Source of the DNA: Bartonella krasnovii | GTDB lineage: Bacteria; Pseudomonadota; Alphaproteobacteria; Rhizobiales; Rhizobiaceae | Length of the DNA stretch: 64,000 nt | Assembly (NCBI RefSeq): GCF_003606345.3 | Contig: NZ_CP031844.2 | Span: forward strand, 1,967,001-2,031,000 | Direction of reading: 5' to 3' | Shown here: positions 17,837 to 29,917 of the stretch, piece after piece | How the letters are laid out: each line of letters begins with the position of its first letter | Numbering within the stretch: the first letter of the stretch is position 1 | Translations under genes and position numbers: made by a program | The notes under the pieces: generated by a model | What the model was told of the DNA's origin: nothing | Databases searched by the model: none | The model's input: only the letters and a program-made list of their open reading frames with translations

Positions 17837-20836
17837 TTAAGAACCTAACGCGTCTTTAAGAAACGCAGCCAGTTGTTCAAGGTGTTTCACCATTAACCCA
17901 GAGGCCGGTGATGCGCTCGCCGGACGTCCTGCATAACGAGCACGTGAATATTGCGCATTAATATGCGTCAAAACCCATTCCAAATAAGGCTCAATAAATG
18001 ACCAAGCCCCCATGTTTTTTGGTTCCTCTTGACACCAAAAAACTTCTGCCTGCAAAAAGCGCGATAACACATTCACTAAAACTTTTGCAGGGAAAGGATA
18101 CAACTGTTCAATACGAAGAAGATAAACATCATCAATACCCTTTTTTTCACGTTCTTCATAAAGGTCGTAATAAACCTTTCCTGTACAAAGAACGACACGG
18201 CGAATTTTATTATCTTTCTGCAACTTCACGACAGAATCTTTAAGACATTCTGCATCATCAAGCAATACACGAGAGAAGCTCGTTTCTGGCCCCATTTCAT
18301 TGAGAAGAGAAACAGCTCGTTTATGACGCAAAAGTGATTTAGGTGTCATTAAAATCAATGGCTTACGAAAATCACGCTTAATTTGTCGACGCAAAATATG
18401 AAAATAATTTGCAGGTGTTGTACAATTAGCAACCTGCATATTATCTTCCGCACAAAGCTGAAGAAACCGCTCCAAACGCGCAGAAGAATGCTCTGGTCCT
18501 TGTCCTTCAAAACCATGAGGCAATAAGCACACAAGACCAGACATACGAAGCCATTTACGCTCTGCAGATGAAATAAATTGATCAAAAATGACCTGTGCAC
18601 CATTAGAAAAGTCACCAAATTGTGCTTCCCAAAGTATTAATCCTCGTGGTTCAGCAAGAGAATATCCATATTCAAAACCAAGAACAGCTTCTTCAGAAAG
18701 CATGGAATTAACAACTTCATAAAGCGCTTGCCCCTTTTGTAAATGATTCAAGGGAATATAACGCGCTTCATTTTCTTGGTCATAAAGAACTGAATGACGT
18801 TGTGAAAAAGTTCCCCGTTCAACATCTTCACCCGAAAGACGAACCGGTGCTCCTTCTAAACAAAGTGAGCCAAAAGCGAGAGCCTCAGCGGTGGCCCAGT
18901 CAACACCCTCACCGGTTTCGAAAATTTTAGCACGATTGTTTAAAAAACGCTGTATCGTTTTATGAACATGAAAATTCTCTGGAATTTCGACAAGTTTCTG
19001 ACCAATTTCCTTTAAAGTTTTTAATTCAACACCCGTTGTTCTAGAATGTTGCTCATCAGCATTATTAAAAGCTTTGAGCCCCGTCCAGCTTCCATCAAGC
19101 CAATCAGCCTTATTAGGTTTATAAGAAGCACTTGCTTCAAGCTCACTTTCAAGTTTATCGCGCCATGACTTTTTTTGTTGCTCAATCTCTTCTGAAGAAA
19201 TCAGTCCTTCTGCGATCAATTGATCACTATAAAGCTGAAGAGTTGTTTTATGATTACGAATTGCTTTATACATAAGTGGCTGCGTAAAGGAAGGTTCATC
19301 GCCCTCATTATGTCCATAACGGCGATAACAAAACATATCAATGACCACCGGTTTATGGAAAATTTGACGAAACTCCATTGCTATTTTTGCAACAAAAACA
19401 ACAGCTTCAGGATCATCACCATTCACATGGAAAATGGGAGCATCAATCATTTTTGCAACATCAGATGGATAAGGCGAAGAACGTGAAAAACGTGGCGCTG
19501 TTGTAAAACCAATCTGATTATTGATAATAACATGAAGTGAACCTGCAACACGATAGCCTTTAAGACCTGAAAGACCAAAAGTTTCTTGGATAACGCCTTG
19601 TCCTGCAAAAGCAGCATCACCATGAATAAGCAATGGCAACACTTTTGAGCGCTCACTCAATGGGAGTGAATCAGTGTGTGTGGGTCCAACAAGTTGATCT
19701 TGTTTAGCACGTGCTTTTCCCATAACAACCGGATCAACAATTTCAAGATGAGAGGGGTTAGCTAAAAGTGATAAATGCACTTTATTACCATCAAAATCCA
19801 AATCTGCCGTCGTTCCTAAATGATATTTAACATCACCTGATCCCTCTACATCATCAGGCTTATAAGATCCCCCTTTGAATTCATGAAAGATAGCTCTATG
19901 TGGCTTAGCGAGAACTTGTGAAAGAACATTTAAACGACCACGATGAGCCATTCCTAAGATAACTTCTTGCACCCCTAAAGCACTACCGCATTTAATAATC
20001 TGTTCAAGAGCAGGAATCAGCGCTTCACCACCATCAAGTCCAAAACGTTTTGTTCCTTTATATTTCGTATCTAAAAACTGTTCGAATCCTTCTGCTTCAA
20101 TCAGTTTATTCAGGATAGCCTTCTTGTCTTGCTGTGTGAAAGCAATTTTTTTATCTCGCCCTTCAATACGTTCTTGAAGCCATGCTTTCTGGACAGGATC
20201 AGAAACATGCATATATTCTACACCGATTGTTGAACAATAGGTACGATTGAGAATTTCAAGCATTTGCGGAATAGTTGCATATTCCAATCCTAAAACATTA
20301 TCAATAAAAATGGGACGCTCATAATCAGCAGGAGTAAAACCATAAGCTTCCGGAGAAAGCTCTTTATAATCTTCCAGCTTTTCTGCCAATTGAAGAGGAT
20401 CAAGCTTTGCTCGAAGATGCCCCCGTGCTCGAAACGCCCGAATCATCATAATGGCATGAACAGAATCACGCGTTGCACGAATAATATCTTGCTCACTGAA
20501 AGTTTTTCCCTTTTGAGCGCCCCCTTTTGCTGCTTTTTCTTTTAATTTATCACCAAGATATTTTTCAAGAGAAGACCAATCACCATCAAGAGCAGAAACC
20601 AATTCACCATCTGGCTTTAATGGCCAATGATCACGCTGCCACGTTGCTCCTTCAGCATTTTTGAGAACATCTTCTTTGTTATCATGAAGGCCTTCAAAAA
20701 AAGCACGCCACTGTGAATCAACACTGGTAGGATCTTTTTCATACTGAGCATAAAGTTGATCTATATAATCCGCATTCCCACCATAAAGAAATGACGTTTG
20801 CGCAAAAAGACTATTTATCTCGTCCTGCCTTGCCAT
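17837..20836 (-). CDS. odhA: 2-Oxoglutarate dehydrogenase E1
   Basis: The 999-residue thiamine-diphosphate enzyme decarboxylates 2-oxoglutarate. Conserved blocks include the N-terminal E2-contact region ([16 protein letters not shown]), [22 protein letters not shown], the ThDP-binding [10 protein letters not shown] with NNQIGFTT, and [15 protein letters not shown]. Length matches rhizobial SucA. It is separated from sucD by 165 nt containing a long hairpin and lies 32 nt before odhB. The start [16 protein letters not shown] is normal for the family. Confidence 0.96.
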   Translation of the reverse strand: MARQDEINSLFAQTSFLYGGNADYIDQLYAQYEKDPTSVDSQWRAFFEGLHDNKEDVLKNAEGATWQRDHWPLKPDGELVSALDGDWSSLEKYLGDKLKEKAAKGGAQKGKTFSEQDIIRATRDSVHAIMMIRAFRARGHLRAKLDPLQLAEKLEDYKELSPEAYGFTPADYERPIFIDNVLGLEYATIPQMLEILNRTYCSTIGVEYMHVSDPVQKAWLQERIEGRDKKIAFTQQDKKAILNKLIEAEGFEQFLDTKYKGTKRFGLDGGEALIPALEQIIKCGSALGVQEVILGMAHRGRLNVLSQVLAKPHRAIFHEFKGGSYKPDDVEGSGDVKYHLGTTADLDFDGNKVHLSLLANPSHLEIVDPVVMGKARAKQDQLVGPTHTDSLPLSERSKVLPLLIHGDAAFAGQGVIQETFGLSGLKGYRVAGSLHVIINNQIGFTTAPRFSRSSPYPSDVAKMIDAPIFHVNGDDPEAVVFVAKIAMEFRQIFHKPVVIDMFCYRRYGHNEGDEPSFTQPLMYKAIRNHKTTLQLYSDQLIAEGLISSEEIEQQKKSWRDKLESELEASASYKPNKADWLDGSWTGLKAFNNADEQHSRTTGVELKTLKEIGQKLVEIPENFHVHKTIQRFLNNRAKIFETGEGVDWATAEALAFGSLCLEGAPVRLSGEDVERGTFSQRHSVLYDQENEARYIPLNHLQKGQALYEVVNSMLSEEAVLGFEYGYSLAEPRGLILWEAQFGDFSNGAQVIFDQFISSAERKWLRMSGLVCLLPHGFEGQGPEHSSARLERFLQLCAEDNMQVANCTTPANYFHILRRQIKRDFRKPLILMTPKSLLRHKRAVSLLNEMGPETSFSRVLLDDAECLKDSVVKLQKDNKIRRVVLCTGKVYYDLYEEREKKGIDDVYLLRIEQLYPFPAKVLVNVLSRFLQAEVFWCQEEPKNMGAWSFIEPYLEWVLTHINAQYSRARYAGRPASASPASGLMVKHLEQLAAFLKDALGS

Positions 20837-20950
20837 ATACCTCTCCGGAACATCTATTCCGTCTCCTTATATCTTTCTTCGACCTTTAAATGCTTACAAA
20901 GCAGATAAGGAGTCGAACATTTAAAAAGTTTTACCTTTTTTATACTCAAG

Positions 20951-21000
20951 TTTTTTCACCTGAATTTAAGAAAATATTTCTTATTCAGGTGAAATTTTCT
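20951..21000. terminator. Long stem-loop between sucD and odhA
   Basis: TTTCACCTGAAT (20954-20965) pairs perfectly with ATTCAGGTGAAA (20983-20994), with an inner AAGAAA/TTTCTT stem. It starts 8 nt beyond the sucD stop. The T-rich flank (ATTTTCTTTT) is on the plus-strand side. For the minus-strand suc transcript the base after the stem is A-rich, so an RNA-stabilising or partial-terminator role between sucD and odhA is as likely as full termination. Confidence 0.6.
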
Positions 21001-21001
21001 T

Positions 21002-21904
21002 TTAGCCTTTCAAAACTGACATCAAAGTCTTACCTATCTGTGATGGTGAAGGAGACACACGAATCCCTGCTGATTCCATTGCCGCAATTTTATCTTCTGC
21101 TCCACCTTTACCACCAGAAATAACAGCACCAGCATGCCCCATTGTGCGTCCTGGAGGAGCCGTACGACCAGCAATAAAGCCAACAACTGGCTTTTTACGA
21201 CCTTTTCTTGCTTCATCTTGGAGAAACTGTGCAGCTTCTTCTTCAGCAGAACCACCAATTTCACCAATCATAACAATAGATTGAGTTTCATCATCCGCTA
21301 GAAACATTTCCAACACATCAATAAATTCAGTCCCCTTAACAGGATCACCCCCAATTCCTATAGCAGTTGTTTGTCCAAGACCTTCCTGACTCGTTTGAAA
21401 AACAGCTTCATAAGTTAAAGTTCCCGACCTTGAAACAACACCAACTGAGCCTTTTCTAAAAATAGAACCAGGCATAATACCAATTTTACATTCGTTTGGT
21501 GTAAGAATACCAGGACAATTAGGGCCAATAAGACGAGATTTTGAATTTTCTAATCGCGCCTTTACCTTGACCATATCCATAACGGGAATACCTTCCGTAA
21601 TACAGATAATTAAACGAACTTCAGCTTCAATAGCTTCTATAATAGCTGCCGCAGCCCCTGCAGGAGGAACATAAATAACGGAAGCATCAGCACCTGTTTT
21701 TTCTTTTGCTTCTGCAACACTAGCAAAGATAGGAAGAGTTTCACCTTTTGACCCCTCCCATGTTTCTCCACCCTTTTTAGGATTAACACCACCAACCATT
21801 TGCGTACCATGATAAGCAAGCGCCTGTTCTGTATGAAATGTTCCTGTTTTTCCTGTAAGCCCTTGAACGAGAACTTTCGTCTCTTTATTCACAAGAATCG
21901 ACAT
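21002..21904 (-). CDS. sucD: Succinyl-CoA synthetase alpha subunit
   Basis: This 300-residue subunit binds CoA and carries the phosphorylated histidine. The CoA-binding [11 protein letters not shown] is near the N-terminus, IGPNCPGI is in the middle, and His257 in [14 protein letters not shown] is the expected phospho-histidine. With SucC it converts succinyl-CoA to succinate with ATP or GTP formation. Only 3 nt separate it from sucC, so the two are co-translated. Confidence 0.97.
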   Translation of the reverse strand: MSILVNKETKVLVQGLTGKTGTFHTEQALAYHGTQMVGGVNPKKGGETWEGSKGETLPIFASVAEAKEKTGADASVIYVPPAGAAAAIIEAIEAEVRLIICITEGIPVMDMVKVKARLENSKSRLIGPNCPGILTPNECKIGIMPGSIFRKGSVGVVSRSGTLTYEAVFQTSQEGLGQTTAIGIGGDPVKGTEFIDVLEMFLADDETQSIVMIGEIGGSAEEEAAQFLQDEARKGRKKPVVGFIAGRTAPPGRTMGHAGAVISGGKGGAEDKIAAMESAGIRVSPSPSQIGKTLMSVLKG

Positions 21905-21907
21905 AAC

Positions 21908-23104
21908 TTAAGCTCCCTTCACGGCTGCAACAATTTTTTGAGCAGCATCATCTAAATCATCAGCGGAAATAACATTCAAACCACTATCCTTGATAATTGC
22001 TTTACCCTGCTCAACATTTGTTCCTTCAAGACGAACAACTAAGGGAACCTTTAAACCAACTTCACGCACAGCAGCAACCACACCTTCAGCAATGACATCA
22101 CAACGCATAATACCACCAAAAATGTTAACCAAAATGCCTTTAACATTTGGATCAGCTGTAATAATCTTAAAAGCAGCTGTCACCTTTTCTTTTGATGCGC
22201 CACCCCCAACATCCAAAAAATTTGCTGGTTCAGCTCCGTAAAGCTTAATGATATCCATGGTTGCCATTGCAAGACCCGCACCATTGACCATACAACCAAT
22301 TGTACCCTCAAGAGCAACATAAGCAAGATCATGCTTTGAGGCTTCAATTTCTTTTGGATCTTCTTCTGAAAGATCGCGTAATTCTAAAATATCTGGATGA
22401 CGAAACAATGAATTATTATCAAAAGAAACTTTTGCATCCAGGACGCGCAAGTGACCATCTTTCATCACAATAAGCGGATTAATTTCTAAAAGACTCATAT
22501 CTTTTTCACAGAATGCCTTATAAAGAATTGGAAAAAGCTTTTCACCATCTTCTCGTGCACACCCTTGCAATCCCAATGCATCACAAAGTCTTCCACAATC
22601 AGCTGAGGTAACACCTTCGACAACCTCAATAGGAAGAGTGAAGATTTTTTCTGGTGTCTCTTCAGCAACCGCTTCAATATCCATTCCACCTTCTGTTGAA
22701 ACAACAAAAGCAATCCGACCAACACTCCGATCAACCAAAAGTGAAAGATAAAGCTCGCGTTCAATATCGGCACCATCTTCAATATAAAGACGATTGACCT
22801 GTTTACCTTCTGGACCAGTTTGTTTGGTTACCAAAGTTTTACCCAACATTTCTTGAACATTTGCAACAACTTCTTCAACAGAATGTGCAAGCCGAACACC
22901 ACCCTTTGCATCAGAACCAAGTTCTTTAAACTTACCCTTACCACGACCACCAGCGTGTATCTGACTTTTAACCACATAGAGAGGTCCGGGCAATTTTTTT
23001 GCCCATTTTTCAGCTTGCTCTACAGAATAAACAGCAACACCATTTGCAATGGGCGCTCCATATTCATGAAGAAGACGTTTAGCCTGATACTCATGGATAT
23101 TCAT
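21908..23104 (-). CDS. sucC: Succinyl-CoA synthetase beta subunit
   Basis: A 398-residue ATP-grasp protein opening with [16 protein letters not shown], the standard SucC start. It contains [12 protein letters not shown] for nucleotide binding, the metal- and phosphate-binding LEINPLIV, and [16 protein letters not shown] near the C-terminus. It provides the nucleotide site of the TCA-cycle enzyme. It follows mdh with 90 nt between and precedes sucD with 3 nt, the usual rhizobial order. Confidence 0.97.
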   Translation of the reverse strand: MNIHEYQAKRLLHEYGAPIANGVAVYSVEQAEKWAKKLPGPLYVVKSQIHAGGRGKGKFKELGSDAKGGVRLAHSVEEVVANVQEMLGKTLVTKQTGPEGKQVNRLYIEDGADIERELYLSLLVDRSVGRIAFVVSTEGGMDIEAVAEETPEKIFTLPIEVVEGVTSADCGRLCDALGLQGCAREDGEKLFPILYKAFCEKDMSLLEINPLIVMKDGHLRVLDAKVSFDNNSLFRHPDILELRDLSEEDPKEIEASKHDLAYVALEGTIGCMVNGAGLAMATMDIIKLYGAEPANFLDVGGGASKEKVTAAFKIITADPNVKGILVNIFGGIMRCDVIAEGVVAAVREVGLKVPLVVRLEGTNVEQGKAIIKDSGLNVISADDLDDAAQKIVAAVKGA

Positions 23105-23194
23105 GCATTTGTCCTTTTCTTTTATAGATTATCATTAATCCTAAAATTCTAATATTCTCAATATTTTACTTTAGTGAACGAAAACTTGTTTTTT

Positions 23195-24175
<981 letters not shown>

Positions 24176-24445
24176 TTAAATAATTCAGCGCACACTCATC
24201 AGCGCTCATATACTGAAATTTTTTGACTTAAACCACATTTAAACAATATCATAAAAAGCAGTAAAGAAATGAATTTTACAAATTTCTCTTCTTACAGAAA
24301 CAACAACCCTCCGTAGAAACAACTATTAGAAAATTATCATGATGTATCGATAAAGTGAATTAAAAAAAAATACAACAGAATTATTACATTTCTTTAATTT
24401 CAAAGAGTTATTGTTTTTACAGTTTACGTAAAGGTAAAAGTATAA

Positions 24446-25645
24446 TCAAAGCTTCTTCTTTAAAAGAAAACGTTCTTTCCAAAGTTTCAAATAATCGTAG
24501 CTTTGCATTTCAAAAAGACGTGACTGTGTTCTTTGAAATTCAAATGTTTCAGCAGTCTGAGCATGCCCCTTATACAAATCCTCCACCCTTTCTGCTGCCG
24601 ACATAAATAATCGGATGTGACGTTCATAAAGAATATCAATAAGTAAAATAAACCGTTTTGTTTCATTGCGACATGTGTCATCCATGATTGGTACATTATC
24701 GATAAAAATCGTATGATAATGCTCTCCTAACACCAAATACTCAGATGCAGCCAAAGGCTTTGCACACAAGTCTCGATAATCAAAGCGTGCACAACCCGCA
24801 GCAAAACGTGGAATAGGAATAAGGCGACCTCTTATAGAAAGCTCATCAGATCTTTCTTTATGTCCTTGCAACACAAGTGCCCATGCTTGGTCCATAGATT
24901 CATCTGCTTTTTTCCCTAATGGCGTTACATACACAGACTGTAGATTCGATTTTTCAAGACGATAATCTGTTTTTGCATCAAGATTAACAACACGAACATA
25001 TGCTTTTAAAGTTTGAATAAAAGGCAAAAAGAGCTCACGATTTAAACCGTTATAATAAAGGTTATTCGGCGCCACATTTGAAGTCGCAATAAAGAAAATT
25101 TCTTTATCAAACAAAGCAGAAATAAGCCGCCCCAACACCATAGCATCAGCAATATCTGTTACACTAAATTCATCAAAACAAAGCACCTTTGCTTCTCGTG
25201 AAAGATCTTCAGCAACAGCTAAAATAGGATTATCTTGTTTAAACTTTGCATGCCCAGATGCTTGACGATAAAAATTAATACGTTCATGCACATCAGCCAT
25301 AAAATCATTAAAATGAGCGCGTTTTTTATTACTCTCAGGCAAACAAGAAAAGAACAAATCCATCAACATGGTTTTGCCTCGTCCTACTTCACCATAAATA
25401 TATAATCCCTGAAAAGAGCTACTTTCATCCTCTTGTTTTGTAATACGAGTAAAATTTTGTCTTTTCCTTTTAAATATCCTTTTTAAAAAAGACCAAAATA
25501 TCCAAGACCAAGAACGAGAAGTATTTTGTTCCGAAATTTTCTTTAATAAATGATCAAAGTGCTCTGTTACGGCCAATTGAGCTGGATCAAAGCGGACTTT
25601 TCCTTTAGAAACCAGCTCCTTATAGCGCGTTGAAACGAGAATCAT
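24446..25645 (-). CDS. zapE: AFG1-like ATPase ZapE
   Basis: A 399-residue AAA-type ATPase of the AFG1/ZapE family. The P-loop is in YIYGEVGRGKTMLMDLFF, Walker B in LCFDEFSVTDIADAM, and the sensor segment in IFFIATSNVAPNNLYYNGLNR, all diagnostic. In E. coli ZapE acts at the Z-ring under stress; in mitochondria AFG1 helps degrade misassembled respiratory subunits. An odd basic insert (FKRKRQNFTRITKQEDES) precedes the P-loop. The location beside mdh and the TCA operon is common in rhizobia. It stands alone, with gaps of 288 and 98 nt. Confidence 0.92.
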   Translation of the reverse strand: MILVSTRYKELVSKGKVRFDPAQLAVTEHFDHLLKKISEQNTSRSWSWIFWSFLKRIFKRKRQNFTRITKQEDESSSFQGLYIYGEVGRGKTMLMDLFFSCLPESNKKRAHFNDFMADVHERINFYRQASGHAKFKQDNPILAVAEDLSREAKVLCFDEFSVTDIADAMVLGRLISALFDKEIFFIATSNVAPNNLYYNGLNRELFLPFIQTLKAYVRVVNLDAKTDYRLEKSNLQSVYVTPLGKKADESMDQAWALVLQGHKERSDELSIRGRLIPIPRFAAGCARFDYRDLCAKPLAASEYLVLGEHYHTIFIDNVPIMDDTCRNETKRFILLIDILYERHIRLFMSAAERVEDLYKGHAQTAETFEFQRTQSRLFEMQSYDYLKLWKERFLLKKKL

Positions 25646-25743
25646 CCAAACAACCTTTTTCCAACCGTTTTCAATAAAGAATACAAATTCTTTTCACGAA
25701 TTTGTTCATATAGCTTATTTTTTTATAAACGGTCAAAAATGAT

Positions 25744-26289
25744 CTAACGGCTTAAAACAACAGGATGATCATCAAGTGTACGTCCCTCAAAATGATCAAC
25801 ATTTGAAGAATAAAGAGCAACGATAACACGTCCAGAACTATTATAAAAATATAATCTTTTTCCTTTAACAGCCCACGACCTCACCTGGGAAACAATTCCT
25901 GAGCAGTGTAAAGGACCAGCTCGGTACCCTTGTCCAAACTTTGTTTGTGGCGTTGCAATCCGACAAACCTTCCCCCCCATAGAAAGATTCCATACCCCAG
26001 CAATACTTGCAGGAAACAAATCATTAGCATTGCTTGGTAATTCAAGACTAGCCATTCGCCCATCGCTCTGAGAATCCCCTTTCTCATACATTGAAGCGTT
26101 TGCAGCTTCAGATGCCGACGAAGAAGTAGACGATAAATCAGATACTTCCAAGGTTGTCACTGGTTGAGATGGATAAAAAACTTCTAATGCGTTACTATTA
26201 TAATTACTGTCAAACCGCGTTGTTGAACATCCTCCTAAAAGCATTACAGTTGACATTGCAACGAAAAACGAATTTTTTGAAAACGACAT
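25744..26289 (-). CDS. omp19: Omp19-type outer-membrane lipoprotein, protease-inhibitor (AprI/Inh) fold
   Basis: I place the start at the ATG at 26289, which has GGGAGAG nine bases upstream and gives 181 residues; a longer frame starts 12 codons earlier. The signal peptide ends in a lipobox (MLLGGCSTT), so the Cys is lipidated. The C-terminal half has AGVWNLSMGGKVCRIATPQ and PLHCSGIVSQVRSWAVKGKR, matching the Inh/AprI beta-barrel of Brucella Omp19, with two Cys likely forming its disulfide. Omp19 inhibits host proteases and is a strong antigen. The middle is Ser/Ala-rich and probably flexible. Confidence 0.85.
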   Translation of the reverse strand: MSFSKNSFFVAMSTVMLLGGCSTTRFDSNYNSNALEVFYPSQPVTTLEVSDLSSTSSSASEAANASMYEKGDSQSDGRMASLELPSNANDLFPASIAGVWNLSMGGKVCRIATPQTKFGQGYRAGPLHCSGIVSQVRSWAVKGKRLYFYNSSGRVIVALYSSNVDHFEGRTLDDHPVVLSR

Positions 26290-26511
26290 ATCTGTACTCT
26301 CTCCCATGACAATAAATAAACTCACAAAAAGTTAAGTGAATATTTTTATAATTACAAAGATAAATTAACAAATTAAAAAAACAGGATTTAAATTCCTTAT
26401 TTTAAACGAAATAATTTATGTACCTAGGTTTATATTTATTAAACACTAGAAATTTATAATATTTTTAGTCATATATCCTTTGATAAGTAATCTTTAGAAT
26501 AGAGAAATTTC

Positions 26512-27363
26512 ATGAAAACGCCATTTAGCAAAATGGATGGTCTTGGAAATCAAATTATTGTTGCCGATATGCGCGAAAGCACACAGGATTTTACACCACA
26601 AGCAATTCTTGCTTTATCGGCAGATCCTGAAATGCATTTTGATCAAATCATGGCTATCCACACACCAACTGAGAATGAAGCCGACTTCCGCATCAAAATA
26701 TGGAATGCTGATGGTTCAGAGGCTAAAGCTTGTGGCAATGGCACCCGCTGCGTCATTGCATGGCTTAAAGATCACAATTTTGGTGAAGTTTTTCGTTTAG
26801 AAACCCCCGTTGGAGTGATCGAAGGAAAATACCAAACCGACAATCTCATTTCTGTTGATATGGGATGCCCAAATTTCAACGCAAAAGAGATGCCTGTTTC
26901 ACGTGAAATAGTTGATACCAATCACGTAGAAATTACAGCTGGTCCCCTAAAAGATGCTTGTCTTGTCTCTATTGGCAATCTCCACGCTATCTTTTTTGTT
27001 GAAAGTGATCTTCAACATATTCCATTAGAAAAATACGGACCAATACTTGAACATGATTCCCTTTTTCCAGAACGGTGCAATATTTCCATTGCTTGCATAA
27101 CGTCAAAGAAAAGTCTAAATTTACGTACATGGGAGCGTGGAGCAGGATTAACACAAGCATGTGGGAGTGCTGCATGTGCCAGTGCAGTGGCCGCTTACCG
27201 ACGTGGTCTGGCACAGCGCCATATTGATGTAAACTTACCAAGGGGAACACTTAATATTTTTTACCGAGAAGATAATCACATTATTATGACAGGACCCATA
27301 AAATATCAATTTAGTGGTTTTTTAAACCCTTTAACAGGGTGTTACAAAAAGGATCACTTTTGA
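26512..27363 (+). CDS. dapF: Diaminopimelate epimerase
   Basis: This 283-residue enzyme interconverts LL- and meso-diaminopimelate for lysine and peptidoglycan synthesis without cofactors. The two catalytic cysteines are visible: Cys74 in AKACGNGTRC and Cys217 in TQACGSAACA. The start MKTPFSKMDGLGN is standard. It overlaps the preferred mtaB start by one base (TGATG), and dapF-mtaB-ftsY-yciB form one compact unit conserved in rhizobia. The 222-nt AT-rich region upstream, shared with the divergent omp19, should contain both promoters. Confidence 0.96.
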   Translation: MKTPFSKMDGLGNQIIVADMRESTQDFTPQAILALSADPEMHFDQIMAIHTPTENEADFRIKIWNADGSEAKACGNGTRCVIAWLKDHNFGEVFRLETPVGVIEGKYQTDNLISVDMGCPNFNAKEMPVSREIVDTNHVEITAGPLKDACLVSIGNLHAIFFVESDLQHIPLEKYGPILEHDSLFPERCNISIACITSKKSLNLRTWERGAGLTQACGSAACASAVAAYRRGLAQRHIDVNLPRGTLNIFYREDNHIIMTGPIKYQFSGFLNPLTGCYKKDHF

Positions 27364-28646
27364 TGGCGATAGAAATTGTAACTTTCGGTTGTCGACTCAA
27401 TAGCTACGAATCGGAAATTATTCGTAAAGAAAGTGCTTCTTCAGGTCTAGGCCAGCTCAAAGATGGTGCTATTATTTTTAATACCTGTGCTGTCACAGCT
27501 GAAGCTGTGCGACAAGCAAAACAAGCTATCCGCAAAGCAAAACGGGAAAATCCTCATGCCCGCATTATTGTCACAGGATGTGCAGCTCAAACAGAAGGAC
27601 AAAATTTTGCCTCCATGACAGAAGTCGATCTCGTTTTAGGGAACGAAGATAAACTTCACGCCCATTCTTATCGTCAACTTCCTGATTTTGGCATAAACCA
27701 TTCCGAAAAGGTGCGTATCAATGACATCATGGAAGTGCAAAAAATTGCTCCCCATATGGTCAGTGCAATGCAAGAACGCACCCGCGCTTTTGTACAGGTA
27801 CAAAATGGATGCGATCATCGCTGTACATTTTGCATTATCCCTTATGGACGCGGACCATCACGTTCAGTCCCTATGGGAGCTGTCATTGAACAAATTAAAA
27901 AGCTGACGGGCGAGGGGATTCAAGAAGTGGTCCTTACAGGTGTTGACCTTACAAGTTATGGTCACGATCTTCCTGGAAAAGCAACTCTAGGAAAATTAAC
28001 ATCAGCCATTTTACATCATGTCCCTGATTTGGCCCGATTACGCCTCTCATCTATTGACTCCATTGAAGCAGACGAAGAACTTATCAACCTTTTAGCCTAT
28101 GAGAAAAGGATCATGCCCCATTTGCATTTATCCTTACAAGCAGGCGATAATATGATTTTAAAACGGATGAAACGTCGTCATTTGCGTGAACATGCTATTC
28201 AATTTTGCCAAGAATTGCGTTCCAAACGTCCTACAATGGTTTATGGTGCCGACTTAATAGCTGGTTTTCCTACGGAAACAGAAGAGATGTTTCAAAACAG
28301 TCTTGCTTTAATCAAAGATTGTAATTTGACCCACCTTCATGTTTTCCCCTTTAGTCCAAGAGAAGGAACACCTGCCGCACGAATGCCACAAGTTAACCGT
28401 AAAATAGTTAAGGTGCGTGCTGAAAGATTGCGTAAAGCAGGTGAAGAGGCCTATCAAAAACATCTTTCTCGTCTACAAAATAGTCAGCAAACAATTCTCG
28501 TTGAAAAAGATGAAATTGGACGAACAGAAGATTATACTCTGACACAAATTAAAGGTGCAAAAGCAGGAACAATTGTTCAAGCTCTTATCATTGACCATGA
28601 TAGCAATAAATTGATTGCTGTCCTTCCAAAATTAAACGCTGCTTGA
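27363..28646 (+). CDS. mtaB: tRNA t6A37 methylthiotransferase MtaB
   Basis: From the preferred ATG at 27363, which has AAAAAGGAT upstream, the protein is 427 residues; an upstream in-frame codon at 27339 would add 8. It has the MiaB-family layout. The N-terminal domain has Cys10, Cys42 and Cys73 for one 4Fe-4S cluster. The radical-SAM motif is Cys150, Cys154 and Cys157 (NGCDHRCTFCIIPYG), and a TRAM-like tail follows. The absence of MiaB-type features and the position after dapF indicate MtaB, which makes ms2t6A37 in tRNAs reading ANN codons. Confidence 0.9.
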   Translation: MAIEIVTFGCRLNSYESEIIRKESASSGLGQLKDGAIIFNTCAVTAEAVRQAKQAIRKAKRENPHARIIVTGCAAQTEGQNFASMTEVDLVLGNEDKLHAHSYRQLPDFGINHSEKVRINDIMEVQKIAPHMVSAMQERTRAFVQVQNGCDHRCTFCIIPYGRGPSRSVPMGAVIEQIKKLTGEGIQEVVLTGVDLTSYGHDLPGKATLGKLTSAILHHVPDLARLRLSSIDSIEADEELINLLAYEKRIMPHLHLSLQAGDNMILKRMKRRHLREHAIQFCQELRSKRPTMVYGADLIAGFPTETEEMFQNSLALIKDCNLTHLHVFPFSPREGTPAARMPQVNRKIVKVRAERLRKAGEEAYQKHLSRLQNSQQTILVEKDEIGRTEDYTLTQIKGAKAGTIVQALIIDHDSNKLIAVLPKLNAA

Positions 28647-28660
28647 ACAGGAAAACTCTT

Positions 28661-29917
28661 ATGACGAAATCTTTCATAAAAAAAATATTTTCTTTTAAAA
28701 AATCTGAAGATCAGGAAATAGAACAAATTTCCACTCCTGATAAAAGCAATATGATAGAAAAAAATGAAAGGACAAAAAATAGCCAAACCTCTATAGAGGT
28801 AGAAAAAGAAGAAAAACCAAAAAATCAAAAATCAACACTAATAAAACGCGATGCTCCTCCCTCATCTTTAGAACTCCATTTTGATAAAGCTCCTCTTTCT
28901 GGTAAAGTTCCCCCTTATGGCAAAGTTATTGTCACAAATACTATTCATGAAAAAAAGAGTGAAGAAACTTTACCTGAATCCTCTGTTGAACAAAAAAAGA
29001 CAGCATGGTTTGGACGCCTTAAAAAAGGTTTAGCCCTTTCTTCACAACGCCTAAGCGGATCAATTAGCGACCTCTTTGTTAAAAGAAAACTTGATGAAGA
29101 GACATTGCAAGAGCTCGAAGATATTCTTATTCAAGCTGATCTTGGTGTAGAAACGGCAACACACATCACAAATACTTTAGCTTCCAGTCGTTATGAAAAA
29201 GATCTTTCCCCAGGTGATATTCATACGATTGTTGCTGATGAAATTAAAAAGGTTTTGGAGCCTGTAGCAATACCATTAGAGCTTGATCTCAGTCATAAGC
29301 CTCATGTTATTTTGCTGGTCGGTGTAAATGGTACTGGAAAAACGACAACTATTGGAAAACTTGCGGCAAAATTAACGGAGGGAGGACTAAAAGTTATGCT
29401 TGCTGCTGGTGATACTTTCCGAGCCGCAGCGATTGAACAATTACATATTTGGGGTGAACGCACAACTTCTCCTGTTATTTCCACCAAACTAGGAGCAGAC
29501 GCGGCTAGTTTAGCGTTTGATGCTTTTGAGAAAGCAAAAACGGTAAACAGTGATGTATTAATTATTGATACAGCAGGACGTTTACAAAATAAAACTGAAT
29601 TGATGGATGAGTTGGCAAAAATTATTCGTGTTTTAAGAAAACACTCTCCCCAAGCGCCGCATACAATCCTTCAAACGCTTGATGCAACCACCGGGCAAAA
29701 TGCACTCAGCCAAGTAGATATTTTCCGCGATATTGCAGGTGTAAATGGTTTAGTCATGACAAAACTAGATGGGACTGCACGCGGAGGAATTCTTGTCGCA
29801 ATCGCAGCAAAATATAAATTACCCATTTATTTTATCGGTGTAGGAGAGAATATTGAAGACCTTCAACCTTTTTCTGCTTCTGACTTTGCCGAAACTATTG
29901 TAGGAAAACATGTATGA
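28661..29917 (+). CDS. ftsY: Signal recognition particle receptor FtsY
   Basis: I choose the ATG at 28661, which is preceded by AGGA at a good distance, giving 418 residues; a TTG further upstream would add six. The first 120 residues are a Lys/Glu-rich A domain. The NG domain follows: N-domain helices (EETLQELEDILIQADLG), the P-loop GVNGTGKTTTIGKLA, DTFRAAAIEQL, DTAGRLQNK and TKLDGTARGG. FtsY docks SRP-ribosome complexes at the membrane Sec translocon. It overlaps the next gene by 4 nt. Confidence 0.96.
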   Translation: MTKSFIKKIFSFKKSEDQEIEQISTPDKSNMIEKNERTKNSQTSIEVEKEEKPKNQKSTLIKRDAPPSSLELHFDKAPLSGKVPPYGKVIVTNTIHEKKSEETLPESSVEQKKTAWFGRLKKGLALSSQRLSGSISDLFVKRKLDEETLQELEDILIQADLGVETATHITNTLASSRYEKDLSPGDIHTIVADEIKKVLEPVAIPLELDLSHKPHVILLVGVNGTGKTTTIGKLAAKLTEGGLKVMLAAGDTFRAAAIEQLHIWGERTTSPVISTKLGADAASLAFDAFEKAKTVNSDVLIIDTAGRLQNKTELMDELAKIIRVLRKHSPQAPHTILQTLDATTGQNALSQVDIFRDIAGVNGLVMTKLDGTARGGILVAIAAKYKLPIYFIGVGENIEDLQPFSASDFAETIVGKHV

